A DNA stretch of 64,000 nt from Anthopleura xanthogrammica (GCA_964019055.1 OZ025214.1:7936858-8000857); one strand, 5' to 3'. Positions 46,156 to 58,335 are shown, counted from the first letter of the stretch. Notes: generated by a model not told the origin, from the sequence alone. Program-made: numbers and translations.

Positions 46156-46990
46156 GGGTAATTTATGGGGCAGGAATGGCAAGAATATAGATAAAAAATT
46201 AAATGTTTCACTCAACTTTTTGCTTTAAAACTTGCTTCAGTCGCTATTTGTACCTCGTTCGGTCTTCTAGCTAAGTTTCAGGGCGATTTGAGGTCGTTTA
46301 GTGTTGTTTTTTTTTATCCTACCCCCTCTCATTTTATAGAGGGGGGGGGGGGGGTAGGTAGAATGAAAAAAAAAAAAACACTAAAGCGCAAGATTGAGCG
46401 TAAAGATTATATTATACGCACACACATACACACACCAACCGAATTCTGCCAAAACGTGAGCTCACTCTATACCGCATACAAACGACCCCATGCATCCCCT
46501 TAACCCGCATCCCTATCTTCCTCCAGCCAAGCGCCTCCTCGCCCCCTTTCTTCGATATACTTCTCTTCCTCTCGTTGTCCCGGCTTTTTTCTTACCAACG
46601 CGTCCCCCTAACACCTTTTACCCTTTTGCCGCTCTCTATCACACACATACTCTTACTCTTATATATACTTGGAGACCGGTGTATTTGGTTCTTCGCTTTT
46701 ATTATTACTCTGATTTTCTCTTCGTTGCTTCTACTATTATATACATTGTGTCATTTATATTTGTATATATACTTAGATATCCCTCTTTCGTACTCCTTCC
46801 CCGCTTTCATTACACCGATATACTTTCTATTTTTACATATGTATCCATATGTATCCATATATAACGTTTTACTATTACACCCCCATCATCCATATATTTC
46901 ATGCGCAGACATACACATATGTATAAATATCTGTGCGCATCTGTTTGCTGGTTTAAATATATATACAGGCTCCTTGCTCTGTATTTAGAT
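46156..46990. other. Gene-free stretch
   Basis: Pyrimidine-rich sequence with G and A homopolymers (46340-46380) that form a local inverted pair. No gene recognised. Confidence 0.4.
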
Positions 46991-47275
46991 CTTATTAACC
47001 GAGCTTGGTCGGTCTGTACGGGATAATCTTGACCGAGGTCGGAATGTACAGACCGAGGTCAAGATTATCCCGTACAGACCGACCAAGCTCGGTTAATAAG
47101 AGTTTTATTATATGACCACTCTTTATTGAAAAAGACAAATTTCATTTACGCAAGATTAATATGCGATCGGACCGGTTAATACCGGAGAATCTAGACGGTC
47201 CGCGATGCGATCTAGCCAATCAGATTGCTCGATTTGCTAGTGTCGAGGCTCTAAGATTCGCGGTCATATAATGAA
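46991..47275. mobile_element. TIR + hairpin unit (reverse orientation)
   Basis: A 110-bp near-perfect palindrome (46991-47100; CTTATTAACCGAGCTTGGTC outer arm, GACCGAGGTC around the centre) is followed directly by a small TIR module (TTATATGACC at about 47108 and complement at 47267). Read on the minus strand, the module's start contains CTAGCAAATC and CTGATTGGCT, also found at the start of the units at 21579 and 61739. Confidence 0.65.
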
Positions 47276-47284
47276 TATATGTAT

Positions 47285-47574
47285 TTATCCCACACCATAG
47301 AAAATACAGCCAATCAGAAAGCAGGAAAGCCGTTGTATATTCGTCGGTATTTCACTCTGCCTTCCCATCATGCACTGCGCGTTGGATCTACTCATTTGTA
47401 TTTTCTATGGTGTGGGATAAAATGGTTATACGGTAGTTTCTCGTGGCATACCGTGGATATCCCACTATATATATTATACCGGCATATTATCGCCTAAAGG
47501 CTCGTGCGTATACTAGAAACTACAAGTGACCTGTGGGATATTCCGTGGTATGCCACTCGAAACCATTGTATAAC
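47285..47574. mobile_element. TIR + hairpin unit (TATCCCACACCATAG family)
   Basis: TIR module 47285-47420 (TTATCCCACACCATAGAAAA and complement) is directly followed by a palindrome to 47574 (AATGGTTATACGGTAGTTTC arm; core CGCCTAAAGGCTCGTGCG). The module alone is duplicated at 8131-8264. Confidence 0.65.
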
Positions 47575-47639
47575 TAGTATATATGAACTAGCTTCCTATC
47601 CGCACACCCTGTTCTTCTACACACCCATTAAACAACCTC

Positions 47640-47640
47640 C

Positions 47641-47663
<23 letters not shown>
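47640..47663. repeat. Poly-C run
   Basis: Homopolymer C of about 20 bp followed by poly-A, upstream of the first C11orf68-like gene. Confidence 0.9.
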
Positions 47664-47671
<8 letters not shown>

Positions 47672-47857
47672 AGCCCCTACCCCCGACACACACACACACA
47701 ACCATCACTCTTTCCTTAGCTTCGGTCCGAATGCCTGTTTTTGTTTGAATTTATTTCTGACCATTCTGCTTGAATTTATTCTTCCATATTTACATCTCAT
47801 TCTTGTATACCTATAAAAGAAGGGGAAATCCATTTTTTTAAGTGGCCATAAGTATGA

Positions 47858-47873
47858 TTGGGCTTCCTGTGGT
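47858..47873 (+). promoter_or_regulatory. Conserved upstream 16-mer (candidate promoter element)
   Basis: TTGGGCTTCCTGTGGT lies about 50 bp before the ATG of the first C11orf68-like gene and is repeated at 58436-58451 before the second. It differs by one base from the CTTGGGCTACCTGTGG end of the 25549/35969 MITEs. Role inferred from conservation only. Confidence 0.35.
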
Positions 47874-47921
47874 ATCATTTGAGCGGGAATCACTACCAGG
47901 TCTACCAGATACCTGTACATC

Positions 47922-50900
47922 ATGGACGACACGAATGAGGTTGTAGACTCTAGTGAAGATGAAAGTAGCGACAGCGAATATGAAGCATGGAAAATTTACA
48001 ATGGAGAAGGACCTCTAGATGATTTTCTTGAAATAAATCGTCCTTCACAGCTGAGTATTAGTGACGCCACGTGGATTTCTGTGCATTTTGAGCAAGACGA
48101 CGAGGAGCAAGACGACGAAGAGCAAGACGACGAAATACACAGGTCTGTACAAGAAAATGAAGGAAAACAGCAAACAGACGAACCAGACAAACAAGAAGAT
48201 AAATCACGAATAAGCTTACTTGTACAAGAGCAAAAGGAAAATGACGGGGAAGACAAACGACAAGTAGTCGAACAAGAACAGCAGAATAAACAAGAACAAG
48301 AACGCGAACCGCCAGACACAAATACAGAACAATTCAAGTGCAAAGAGCAAGAAGGTGAACTAAAAGACGGCAGAAAACTACCTCGTTGGTTAATATATCT
48401 GATGATCAGCAAAGAATGGAAATATCTGCTTGAAAATAAACACGTTAAAATGGTGACAAGCGAAACACTGAAAGAGCTGGCACTAAAATATGGTTACACT
48501 ACAGGAAAATGGATGATATTTGCGAGCAGGTTAGCTTAAATAATGACTTCATTTTACTGTCTCATGGGAAATGAGAAATGTCAGTTTTTCTGCTGATCAA
48601 AATATCACCTCTCCCAAAGTACAGGCGTTGTAAAATGTCTCTAAACCACTAAATTTTGGTCGCATTTGATTTTTTTTTATGTTTATTTAAGGTGACTGAC
48701 TACTTTAGCAAGGAATAATTACAAAATGTTCTTAGAAAGATATTTTACACAGAATTTAACGCTGATTCCAAAAATGAAAAGAAAAATGGGGTGTCCCGAG
48801 CTCGTTTTCGAAATAATAAATTTTGAATATGACCATCTCGACAAGATTTCGAAAGAAAAATGGCGGAAATCAAGCTTTGCACACAAAAATTCATAACTTA
48901 AAAATTAAAGAAGCTCTGGAAGCAATTTTCTCAGGACATCTACTTTAAATATTATTTTTGAAGACTAACTAAAAAAGATGAAGAAAGTTTTAAAAATAAG
49001 CTAAAAATTCAGCATCTTGTTAGCTCAATCAACCGAAAATCGTACTCAAACTACAACAACAAAAACACATGAAACGCTTTTTTTTATAAGTTCTAATAAT
49101 TACGTTTTTCTCAAACTTTCTCAAAAGATTGATTTTTACCTGTTGTTTTAGGAAATTCAAAGAAAAATATAGAGTCCCGTGCAAAATTCGGGGTTTTTGC
49201 CCTGTTGAAGTTCAAAACGTGTATGGTTCCTCAATAAAATTTTGAAGGTTGTTATGCGGTTTTGAGCGATTTTTGTGCGCGCGCACATCGTGGGCTCAAA
49301 TTGAACGTTCAAAAGTAGTCAGTCACCTTAAGTCATTGTTTACAGTGGAACACCGCTCTACGGCCACCCGCTTAATACGGCCACCCGGTTATTACGGGCA
49401 GTTTTGTAGGTCCCAACGAAACACATTTTCTATTAAATTTACCCGCTTAATACGGACACCCGGCTAATACGGCCACTTTGGTCTGTTCCTTTGATGGCCG
49501 TATTAACCGGGTTCCACTGTATTTAATAGAACATTGAAACGCTTTGAACAAGATCACCAACACTATAAATTTTTGAACAATAATTTAATTTTCATTTTAC
49601 TACGCTTGAAGATGATGTTTTGCCAACATCGAAACGTTCCACTTTCCTCTCGTTAGTTTCCTAGCTTATTAAAACACAAGGAAAACAATATGAAAAATCG
49701 ACAGAATACTAGTAAAGTGTAACTATACTATGTGAAATTTGTTAAAACTCTCAACGGCACTCACTACATGCTGTATAAGAGAATGAGTCTCGATCTGTAA
49801 AAGGCAGCAGATGAATCCGGTTACCCATTCTCAGTGCTGGACAAAGATCCTTATATTACTTTGTTATCCATCCATCCATCCATGCAATCACATACTTATT
49901 TCAACTAGACGCTCTTGGAGCGTTCACTGGGTTGCCTGTGAAGAGCTCGCGATCGATCGCCCACTCGCCAATCCTATATACTCTTTTTTTTTTCACACGA
50001 AAGTGTTCCTTTTGGGTTCAAAGTCCCCCTTTATTAAAAACATTTTAAATTCTAGTAAGACATTAGTGTTGCGTTACTGACTCGTCAACGCGTATTAGGT
50101 TTCTACTTTACCTACTAGAGTACCGTGACCTTTCAAGACTAGCTGATGAAATAAACGTATCTATTTCAGTATCGAAACTGTTCACTGCAAAACAAACGTT
50201 TTATCAATGTAAATACTCTTAGCCAAAATGTGTTTAACTGGTAATTTGTTTTTCCCTCAGTTTTTGTTTTCTGTATTTTCATGAATGGAAATATTCATTC
50301 TTGGCAGTTCGCTTTCTTGTAGATCACTATCAGCTCGTCTGACTTCTACAAGTTCTTGGAGTCAGCTTTCATCAAAGCTTTGTTTCTCACTCGTTTTGTA
50401 GTTTCTCTCAGTATATTTTTTTGTATCTGAGATCTGGTAAGATCTAGTTTGATCATAGCTAGATAGTTCATAGATTGTCTTAGTCTATTTTGACTAGTTT
50501 GTCTAGTTCTACGATTCTCATACCGTAGTTTGCTCATAGATTCTCAAAGATAGCTCTTAGATACTCAGACTTCTCTCTTTGAGTACGTGGACCAACCCGT
50601 TCCAAAATCGCTCAATAACATCTTTTAGTGAGGGTCTACCACGTACGGCGTGTGCGTTTGCAAAGTAGTTTAAGCATACCGTTAAAAAGCTAAAGACAAT
50701 GGTAGGCCACGAACCTTGAACGAATGAATTAATGGCAACCAAACACCGAAAGCTATAAATACCTCGTGCTCGATATTATGGCAAATTCTATTAAATTGTC
50801 GATCATATTTGTACACAAATACATAACACAACTTCATTGGACAGACTATTGCTATGGTTACAAGTTCTCGACCAATCATGACGTCACAATAGACATTATG

Positions 50901-52806
50901 GTCTACCTGACGCCCGAAAAAGAAAAACGGCTCTCATTTTAAGACTGGTTTGCCACCATGGCAACCCAGTAATAAAGTAAGTCACCTGAAAAGCTACAAG
51001 GCTGAGACCGGCAAGGATTATGAGTAGATACATTTTACATGTTTCAACTGCTTGATAACTTTTGATGGACTTGAGATCTTTTTAGTACCAGTTACAGTTT
51101 CACCTTCTGTGAGCATCCTAAAGCTGCAGTTTGTATAAAAATTTAAAGCTTTACTTGTTGGATATGAAATGTTTCCCGTGATCCCCAGCGGTCCCAGCTT
51201 TGTAGGTTTTTGGTGACTATTAACTTTATTGAAACGATCGAACGATTCTCGCAGGTGATCGTTGGGGTTACCTTGGGGACAAAATAGACCTCTTTAAATT
51301 AGCTTTGGCGTTTTTTCCCCATTTCAGACCACGTGTCATTCCCTAGAGTATCATTTCCTTGTTTAACGGTTACGCATGAGAAGACACATCAATATGGATA
51401 CAACTCAAACAAAGAATCTTATTCTCAAGAGAATGACACGTGGTCTGAAATGGAAAACAAGATTGAGGTCTATTCGACATGCAGAACTTAAATAACTTTA
51501 TTTTAACATCACAATATTTTAACATCATATTCGTTCTCCTTTTTTCTAGCAAGTATATAGACGATCTTTGGTTCACTATCGCCAAGGCAGTTGTGGCAGG
51601 TAAACTTGGAATTTCAACGAAAGTGAGTACGAAAAATCCAAAAGAAAATACCCACGTGATTTGTGTTTATAATAAAGACTTCACAGACGAAGATGACGTC
51701 ACAAGAATGGAGAAAGCCCTGAGAAATTTGGGAATCTATCGAAAGATGTTGTACAAGGCTGATATATATACAATATTGGGAATTTATAAAAAGAATGTTC
51801 TTGGTATTGCTCCATCTATATTTATTAGTGAAGCTGTTAAAACTGCAGGTGCTAGTAATAAGGTTTACGAATGCAAAACCAAAGGAAACAGAGTCCAGCG
51901 GGTTGATTGTATGAGCTATGATGGTAAAGAATCTCTTGATTCGTTCTTGAAAAGAAACAAGCCCTCGCTGGTAAACGGTAGAGATGCTCCGTGGATATCT
52001 GTGAGCTATCAACATCACGATTACCACCATTGTCGCGATATTGTTTTAATTGAGGCTGAATGGAAAGAACTACAAAACAAGAGGGGAATACAATTGTTTG
52101 GAGCAGAATTCCTCAAAGATCTTGCAGTGAAGTATCGGTACACGTCTGGGAAATGGATGATATTTCCAAGCAGGTTGGTTTACTCTATATACTAAACAAT
52201 AGAAAGTTTGCAAGATTAAGGGATTGTGATTGTGGTAGGAATTTAAAAAAATGCTATGATGACAACGGCCAATACGTCAAAACAAACCCTTCGCCTTTTC
52301 TTTCATACAGAAAATCATCGTCAAACAGTAAACTAACTACTTGAATATGATTAGGAAACCAATTTTTATTTATTTTTATTCTCAAAAATTATGAGGAAAG
52401 GTGGGGCGATCGCTAGTAAACCTCCCTCGTATTAACAATGCTATTATATCTAAAGGATTTACATGAAGTATTTATGTGCATATTTTGTTCCAGATATGAA
52501 GTAGATGATCTTTGGTTTTCTGTTGCCAAAGCTGCTATTGCAGGCAGACTTGGAAACGAAGCAAAAGTCAGCACCAAGAAGCCAAATGAAGACCATGTGA
52601 TCTATGTCTACACCAAAGACTTCACAGATGAACTTGATGTCAGAAGAGTGGAGAGAAGCCTGAGAAACGCGGGTATTCGAACAAGGATGTCTTACAAGCC
52701 TGATATCTATACAAGTCTGGGGATCTCAGCTAAAAATGATCTTGGTATTTCACCGACTATCTTTACTAGTAAAACTTACGATCACCGATCAGGATACCGT
52801 TACTAG
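47922..52806 (+). CDS. UPF0696/C11orf68 (Bles03)-like protein, two-domain, copy 1
   Basis: Exons 47922-48529, 51550-52173 and 52494-52806 (514 aa); both junctions are phase 2 after AGCAG/GT. The protein carries two copies of the C11orf68/Bles03 (DUF1917) domain. Domain 1 covers PLDDFLEINRPSQLSI, WISV, an acidic Glu/Gln-rich insert of about 100 residues (DDEEQ repeats), KYGYTTGKWMIF, then exon 2 YIDDLW, VICVYNKDFTDEDDV, YKADIYTILGIY. Domain 2 covers SLDSFLKRNKPS, APWISV, KYRYTSGKWMIF, then exon 3 YEVDDLW, VIYVYTKDFTDELDV, YKPDIYTSLGI. Each intron interrupts the domain just after GKWMIF. The vertebrate protein has one domain. Molecular function is unknown; the known Bles03 fold resembles eIF4E. 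The start ATG opens an acidic MDDTNEVVDSSEDESS. Confident gene and family, unknown role. Confidence 0.88.
48691..49327. mobile_element. TTAA-flanked TIR element in intron 1
   Basis: GGTGACTGACTACTTT and complement, with TTAA at both borders (48687-48690, 49328-49331). 637 bp, non-coding. A partial copy lies at 38290-38545. TTAA duplications suggest a piggyBac- or Kolobok-mobilised family. Confidence 0.8.
49341..49521. mobile_element. Tc1/mariner (pogo/Tigger)-like MITE
   Basis: TACAGTGGAACACCGC and GGGTTCCACTGTA ends with TA at both tips. The interior repeats TTAATACGGCCACCCGG motifs. This is typical of Tigger-derived MITEs. Confidence 0.8.
51311..51459. mobile_element. Foldback (CCCATTTCAGACCACGTG family) in intron 1
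   Basis: CCCCATTTCAGACCACGTGT and its complement form the arms. It matches the nested foldback at 45603-45790. A half-deleted copy sits at the equivalent place in the second gene (about 60282-60350). Confidence 0.75.
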
Positions 52807-53284
52807 GATATTGGCTTGTCCTTTGCAGTTCACTTTATGTTAAAAACTAAAGCCTAGTGATGACGGTTGGTATTCGACAAGAGAGTGTCTCATTTGGTTC
52901 TCCTATTGGTGCCATCAACATGTCGGTGTTTTGTTTATTGTGTATCTCTTGGTAAATGTTTGCAGCATGTGTTGTGGTTGTTTGCCAATCGTCTGTAGCT
53001 AGAACAAATGTTAAAGCGCATGACATGGGAAAAGTACATTTCCGAAGCTTCCAAAAAAACAATTTTTGATAGCAGGAACAATCACATGAGCAGGAACAAT
53101 CACATGAGCAGGGGCGGATCCAGGAGTTTACAAAGGGGGGGGGGGGGGTGGATAATCTTATTCAAAGCTCCTTCAAGGTATCTGTTCTCCATCAGAGTTA
53201 GGCCTATCCCGATTGCGCTGGGCACTTTTTGAGCACTTTTTCAATTTTGGAGCATTATTTTGCATTTTGAGCACCCTTGATCAC

Positions 53285-53670
53285 TTTTCCGCATTTTTGG
53301 GCAACATTTCAGCACTTTTTTCCATTTGGGCAACATTTGAGCACTTTTTCCCATTTGGGCAACATTTGAGCACTTTTTCCCATTTGGGCAACATTTGAGC
53401 ACTATTTCCCATTTGGGCAACATTTGAGCACTTTTTCCCATGTGGCCAACATTTGAGCACTTTTTCCCATTTGGGCAACATTTGAGCACTTTTTCCCATT
53501 TGGGCAACATTTGAGCACTTTTTCCCATTTGGGCAACATTTGAGCACTATTTCCCATTTGGGCAACATTTGAGCACTTTTTCCCATTTGGCCAACATTTG
53601 AGCACTTTTTCCCATTTGGCCAACATTTGAGCACTTTTTCCCATTTAATTTGGGCAACATTTGAGCACTT
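53285..53670. repeat. 29-bp minisatellite
   Basis: About 13 units with GAGCACTTTTTCCCATTTGG and GCAACATTT. The Lys/Cys-rich minus-strand frames are artefacts. Confidence 0.9.
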
Positions 53671-53737
53671 TTTAGAAAAGTTTCGAACAATATCCTGAGT
53701 CTCTTGCGTTCGATGTAAAGCAACTTGAAAACTTGTC

Positions 53738-53828
53738 AGTCTTTAAATCTATGTAAATGTAAAAAGCAAGGACCGCATACGAAAATGCTGAAGGTATACG
53801 TAGGATCTATGAAAGATCTAATCAGCTC
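53738..53828. repeat. Left member of a 4.7-kb-spaced inverted repeat
   Basis: About 88 bp, including GGACCGCATACGAAAATGCT and ATACGTAGGATCTATGAAAG, recurs inverted at 58336-58426. Together they bracket the DNA between the two C11orf68-like genes. Confidence 0.75.
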
Positions 53829-54459
53829 ACAGAGAAAATCATGAATATAAGGAATAGCTGAATATTACGTAGGAATTAAGACGCTTATCACAAAACCAAC
53901 ATGATAGAACCAGAGAGAGCTAGGATTTGCAATCTTGGACAGCTGTTTCGTCCTATTTGGGACTCGTCAGCACGATGTAGCAAAGTAAAAGAACGCCAAC
54001 TCGGAAGCCAACGTCCTATAAATTGCACAGCAAACAACCTGAAACACAATCCAGCTCACATTAGAAACCCGCCGATTGGTCCACGTCATTGCTCTGTGGG
54101 CCAAAGGGCAGGAAAGCTAAATATCACGTTGGTTTTGAGATAAGCATGTATGTGGATGGACAAGCCTATCCTACATTGTGAAACACATGGCCAAACCATG
54201 TTTAATAAAAATGCAGCATATCGGATCTAAAACGGTCTACGGTCCAGAAAAACAAAAATGTAAATGTAAAAAGCAATATTACTTCTAATATTACTTCTAA
54301 TTAAACATCGTTATGTTCGAATACTTGCTGATCGTCTAAACGGGCGATGAAAACTTTCAAGGAGACTCGTCAAGGAAAAATCAGTTGCTAATGTAGATGG
54401 ACTAGATGCGGCTTTAAAAGGGGAAAAAACTTGCCATTTGGTTTTATCAAAATTGAAAT

Positions 54460-54503
54460 AGTCCCCTTCACAGTTGCCTGCGCCATCTTGAAAGGTGGTT
54501 TTA
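54460..54503. mobile_element. Half copy of the 28835 MITE
   Basis: AATAGTCCCCTTCACAGTTG plus CGCCATCTTGAAAGGT; the opposite end is missing. Confidence 0.55.
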
Positions 54504-55280
54504 TTTTCCATGAGGATCCTGTAGGGGTAAAATGGGAGCTGGGATTCTCCTTTTTTGGGCTGTCAAAATGGGATTTCATGCACTGGGACTGGGATTTAAC
54601 CTTTACTGGGATTGGGATTTCTTTAACTCTCTAACTCTAAATCTATAACTCGAACTGAGATTTTGCATTACTGGGACTGGGATTTTGCAAATTTTTTGGC
54701 TGGAAAATGGGATTAGGACCCCCCCCCCCCCTCCCTTACAGGACCCTAGCCTTTTCCATTGTTGTGAGTAATACCGCATGTTCCATGTGACGACCTTTTG
54801 TTTCGATTTTCCTAACCAAAGCACAGGGAGCCCAGTTTAGACACAAGTAAAAGGTGAAAATAAAATCGGGGAAAAAATCGCGTTTAATTATTTTTTTTAA
54901 TTCGTGGTCAAGATGATGTCCTCTATAATACGAACGAGCAAAAAAATTCGTAAAAAATGCACTAGAACATTTTTTTTCGCGCGCGCCTTTGTTTTCCTAT
55001 ATAATTTCCCTATGGTATCCTATGTGTGGATTTATGAAATTTGTGTCAATATACTTTAACAAGTGAGGAAAGTTCAGCCGCCATCTTGAAAACACAAACA
55101 CACTTTAAAACACGATTTCATCTTCTTTTAAACCTCAAACTCCCAAAAAATCTTGACCAAAATGGTCCCTAGATCAAAATAAAAAACTCGCACCAGTCCC
55201 TTGCTCGTTTCCAAAGTGGCCAATTGTTCTTCTTGCCAAAATATACGACAGAAGTCTTACTTCAGTTATAGCATAGTTAA

Positions 55281-55760
55281 TGGAGTGGAATGGTTTGGAA
55301 ACCTATTGTTCTAGGTTTTTGTTTGGCGAGCGATGTTGAAACGTACCATCACGTGATATTGACCGTGCACAATGAACCAAAGCAAGTATGGCTGAAAATA
55401 CTAGTTTCCGTACTATTTTCATGTACGAACATTTTGAAAGTGTAAAATTTTCATTCTAAGATTACAAAGAAGAGGATTAATAATTCCGCGCAGATACAGT
55501 TAAGTTACAAGATGATAGATAAGAAAGCGTTCAAAAAGGTGATTCCCTTTTCAGTAAACAATTAATTTTTATCATATAGAATTAATTAAGAAATATCTCC
55601 TATTTTATAACATTTTTGAGGAAAAAAACGTCTATGTTCTCTAATTTACGATGAACAAACGCTGCAACTTTTTCTTCTCTGTGCACGGTCAACGTCATAT
55701 AACAATAGAAACGGTTGAACAAAAACCTAGAACAATAGGTTTCCAAACCATTCCACTCCA
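55281..55760. mobile_element. TTAA element A
   Basis: TGGAGTGGAATGGTTTGGAA and complement, with TIRs of about 45 bp (through CCTATTGTTCTAGGTTTTTG), bordered by TTAA (55277-55280, 55761-55764). 480 bp, non-coding. It abuts element B with a single shared TTAA. Confidence 0.8.
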
Positions 55761-55764
55761 TTAA

Positions 55765-56303
55765 AGGGGGACTAGTACGAAAATCGTTCAAAATTTAATT
55801 CGGCTGAAACTTTTCTAGAATAATCTCTAAGGGTCTAATAAACACTGGTTAAAGTTTTTTCTAGATATTCCGAAGGGAAGTATTATATTTTTACGAATTT
55901 TTAAAGAAATCAGTGACGTCATTTACTCAACACCATACATCGCTCTATACATTTCCCTGTATTTTGTGATCAAAATATTCGCTCGTTCCATACTCAATAC
56001 TGAAAAAAGAGACTTAAAAATCAATTGTAATCACAATAAACGTCAGTAAAGTCTTTCAGCCAACCTTTGGGCTTTATAGAAATAAAATAAATCAAGAAGT
56101 TATTTACAAAGAAATGTATGGAGCGGTGTTTAGTGTTGAGTAAATGACGTCACAGACTCCGTTAAAGATTCGTAAAAATATAATACTTCCTATCGGAATA
56201 TCAAGAAAAAAAAAATGATCTAGTGTTTATTAGAGCCTTAAAGATCATTCCAAGAAAGTTTCAGCCGAATTAGATTTTGAGCGATTTTCGTACTAGTTCC
56301 CCT
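55765..56303. mobile_element. TTAA element B
   Basis: AGGGGGACTAGTACGAAAAT and complement, with imperfect TIRs of about 200 bp (shared AGTAAATGACGTCA-type block), bordered by TTAA (55761-55764, 56304-56307). 539 bp, non-coding. Confidence 0.8.
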
Positions 56304-56521
56304 TTAACTATGGTTATAGTAAAAAGTTGATCGCCAAGTTTTCCACTGAAACCGCTACTTTGAACAGCAATGTACTCTACCATAAAGCTTGTGACACAGG
56401 ATTTATACATCCTAATGGTACGATGGCAACACTCATTTTTTATAAGTAAAGTACTAAAAAGTCCAGTTCAATATTTCGCTTGCGATTCAGTTTTATTCAG
56501 TATGAAACCTCGTGGGGTTCG

Positions 56522-57454
56522 CAGAGGAGGGTCCAGAGTTATCCCATGATGCATTGCGTTTCATAGTATATTATCAATTCTTTCGTGACGTCATCACTTT
56601 GTTTGAGCTGGCTCTGAGTGAAGATCAACATGGCAGAGTTTAGTTTATATTATTAGTTCAGTTGCTGAATACTCGGCATCTTTCCCAGAATTTTTCCTTA
56701 TCTTACGTTCACTGTGTATCGAAAGACGATTTTTATGTTTCTATACCCGCCTTGGAAGGAGTTGAAGTTGTTTTAAGACTGATTCATGTCAGTTATCTGG
56801 ATAAATTTGATAGAAAGAGACGAGTGACAACTGTTCGATGGACTCCTTGTTTAACAAAGTGCGTATCCCAGCGCTTATTTTCCTTATTTCAGTACCTATT
56901 ATATGGATAAGTTGTAGATTTATTCATTTTCTTGTCGTTTGTGTAAAATATACTGTGATTTGACTCAACGTCCGTTTATTATTTATACATTTCCAATGTT
57001 CAGTTCTTCGTGAAGTGTCAAAAAATGGCTATTTTCAGAGGTCCTAAACTCATCTAAAACCTGGAGTACTTTGGAGTACTTTCATATACGAGTATGAATT
57101 AACCCTTAAGCTAAGATATGATGCTATTAAAACGAAAAATACTCGCATATTTCCTGAGAAATAAGCGTTTTGCCTGGAACATCTGACACTCGAATATTTG
57201 AAGCGTTTCAAGCCGCCTTTCTAAAAGATCAAATTTTTCATGAACCATTCCAAATATATCATTACCTTTTGGTGTAAACATAAGTAGGATTGTTAAAAAA
57301 CAACACACGTTACCCCTACTTTCATTGTTCATGATTTTGTTGGTTAATCATGGCTTTAAAAACGGCTTTGTATTCGCTCTTCAACGCCGAGATGGTTCAA
57401 TGTTTACAATTGGTAAGCGCAATGCATCATGGGATAACCCTAGACCCTCCTCTG
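56522..57454. mobile_element. TIR element with 9-bp target duplication
   Basis: CAGAGGAGGGTCCAGAGTT and complement, with the TIR continuing through ATCCCATGATGCATTGCG. Both sides carry TGGGGTTCG (56513-56521, 57455-57463). 933 bp without recognised coding. The CAGAGG tip recalls hAT; the 9-bp duplication is closer to MULE. Confidence 0.75.
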
Positions 57455-57463
57455 TGGGGTTCG

Positions 57464-58006
57464 GTAAGCTCTCGACCGCCACTTTCGATGTTTTGATTGT
57501 GCTTGAGTTTGTGACGTTTTTTAATTTTTAATAATTATGTGACGCTTTGCTGACGTACTGCGAAATCAAGGAACGTGATTGGCCAGATCACTAAATTAGA
57601 AATATCGCCATATATTACTATTGTTAGAACAGGGCTGAAAAAGCTCCGACTTTTCGACTGTTCCTTCAGGAGACTAGTTAGCTTTACGAATACGAGAGGT
57701 TTGCTACAAGCCTGAGGTGCAGTGAAGCCGTCTAGAAATTCCTTAATAGGTGTGATTTTTAGAAGGATTCCCTTACTAGACCATTTGTCCTTACTTAGGT
57801 CCGTGCCTTCTAGCTCAACTACTGCTACAGCCTTTGACTTGACCTTCTAACTCCAAAGTAAAGTCGATTCAGTTTGCGAAAGAGCTGCCTAGGTTCGTCT
57901 ATACATAGCTAAACCTGATTTCCTAATTACATTTTGTGGCTAGATAAGGTCACTAAGTTGGTCCTAAGTTTTGACCAAAGCAGTAGGTGTTGGTTTAAGT
58001 TTTGGC
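57464..58006. other. Gene-free stretch
   Basis: No supported feature. Confidence 0.4.
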
Positions 58007-58133
58007 TTAGGCCCGGTTTAGACGTCGAATTTCACATGTGCCGAATCTAATGCAAATGAGCAAAACCTATTGTTTGAGTTCATTTGCATTAGATTCGGCA
58101 CATGTGAACTTCGACGTCTAAACCGGGCCTAAG
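58007..58133. repeat. 127-bp palindrome
   Basis: Near-perfect arms (TTAGGCCCGGTTTAGACGTC; CACATGTGCCGAATCTAATG) around a short AT-rich loop. A foldback element. Confidence 0.85.
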
Positions 58134-58335
58134 AACGGTGAATATTATTGACAATCAACTAACCATGGTTCATAACCATCTGTAAGGTACCTAACGATCT
58201 ATCAATTAATTTTAAGAACAAAGTTATGAATTTGTCTAATAATGAACCAAGATAAAGTATTGTTCTCGAAATATTACAAAGAATTGATATTATATTGCTT
58301 CATAAAACTATGATCCGGACTGAAATTAAAAGCCA

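Noticed and set aside
46490..46988. 124- and 137-codon hydrophobic frames
   Set aside because: They arise from pyrimidine-rich DNA (Leu/Phe/Ser/Tyr bias) and have no gene context.
47996..48412. Ser/Cys-rich minus-strand frame opposite exon 1
   Set aside because: It is the antisense shadow of the acidic C11orf68-like exon; the same shadow appears at 58551-58895.
53241..53644. Lys/Cys/Asn-rich minus-strand frames
   Set aside because: They are a translation of the 29-bp minisatellite.
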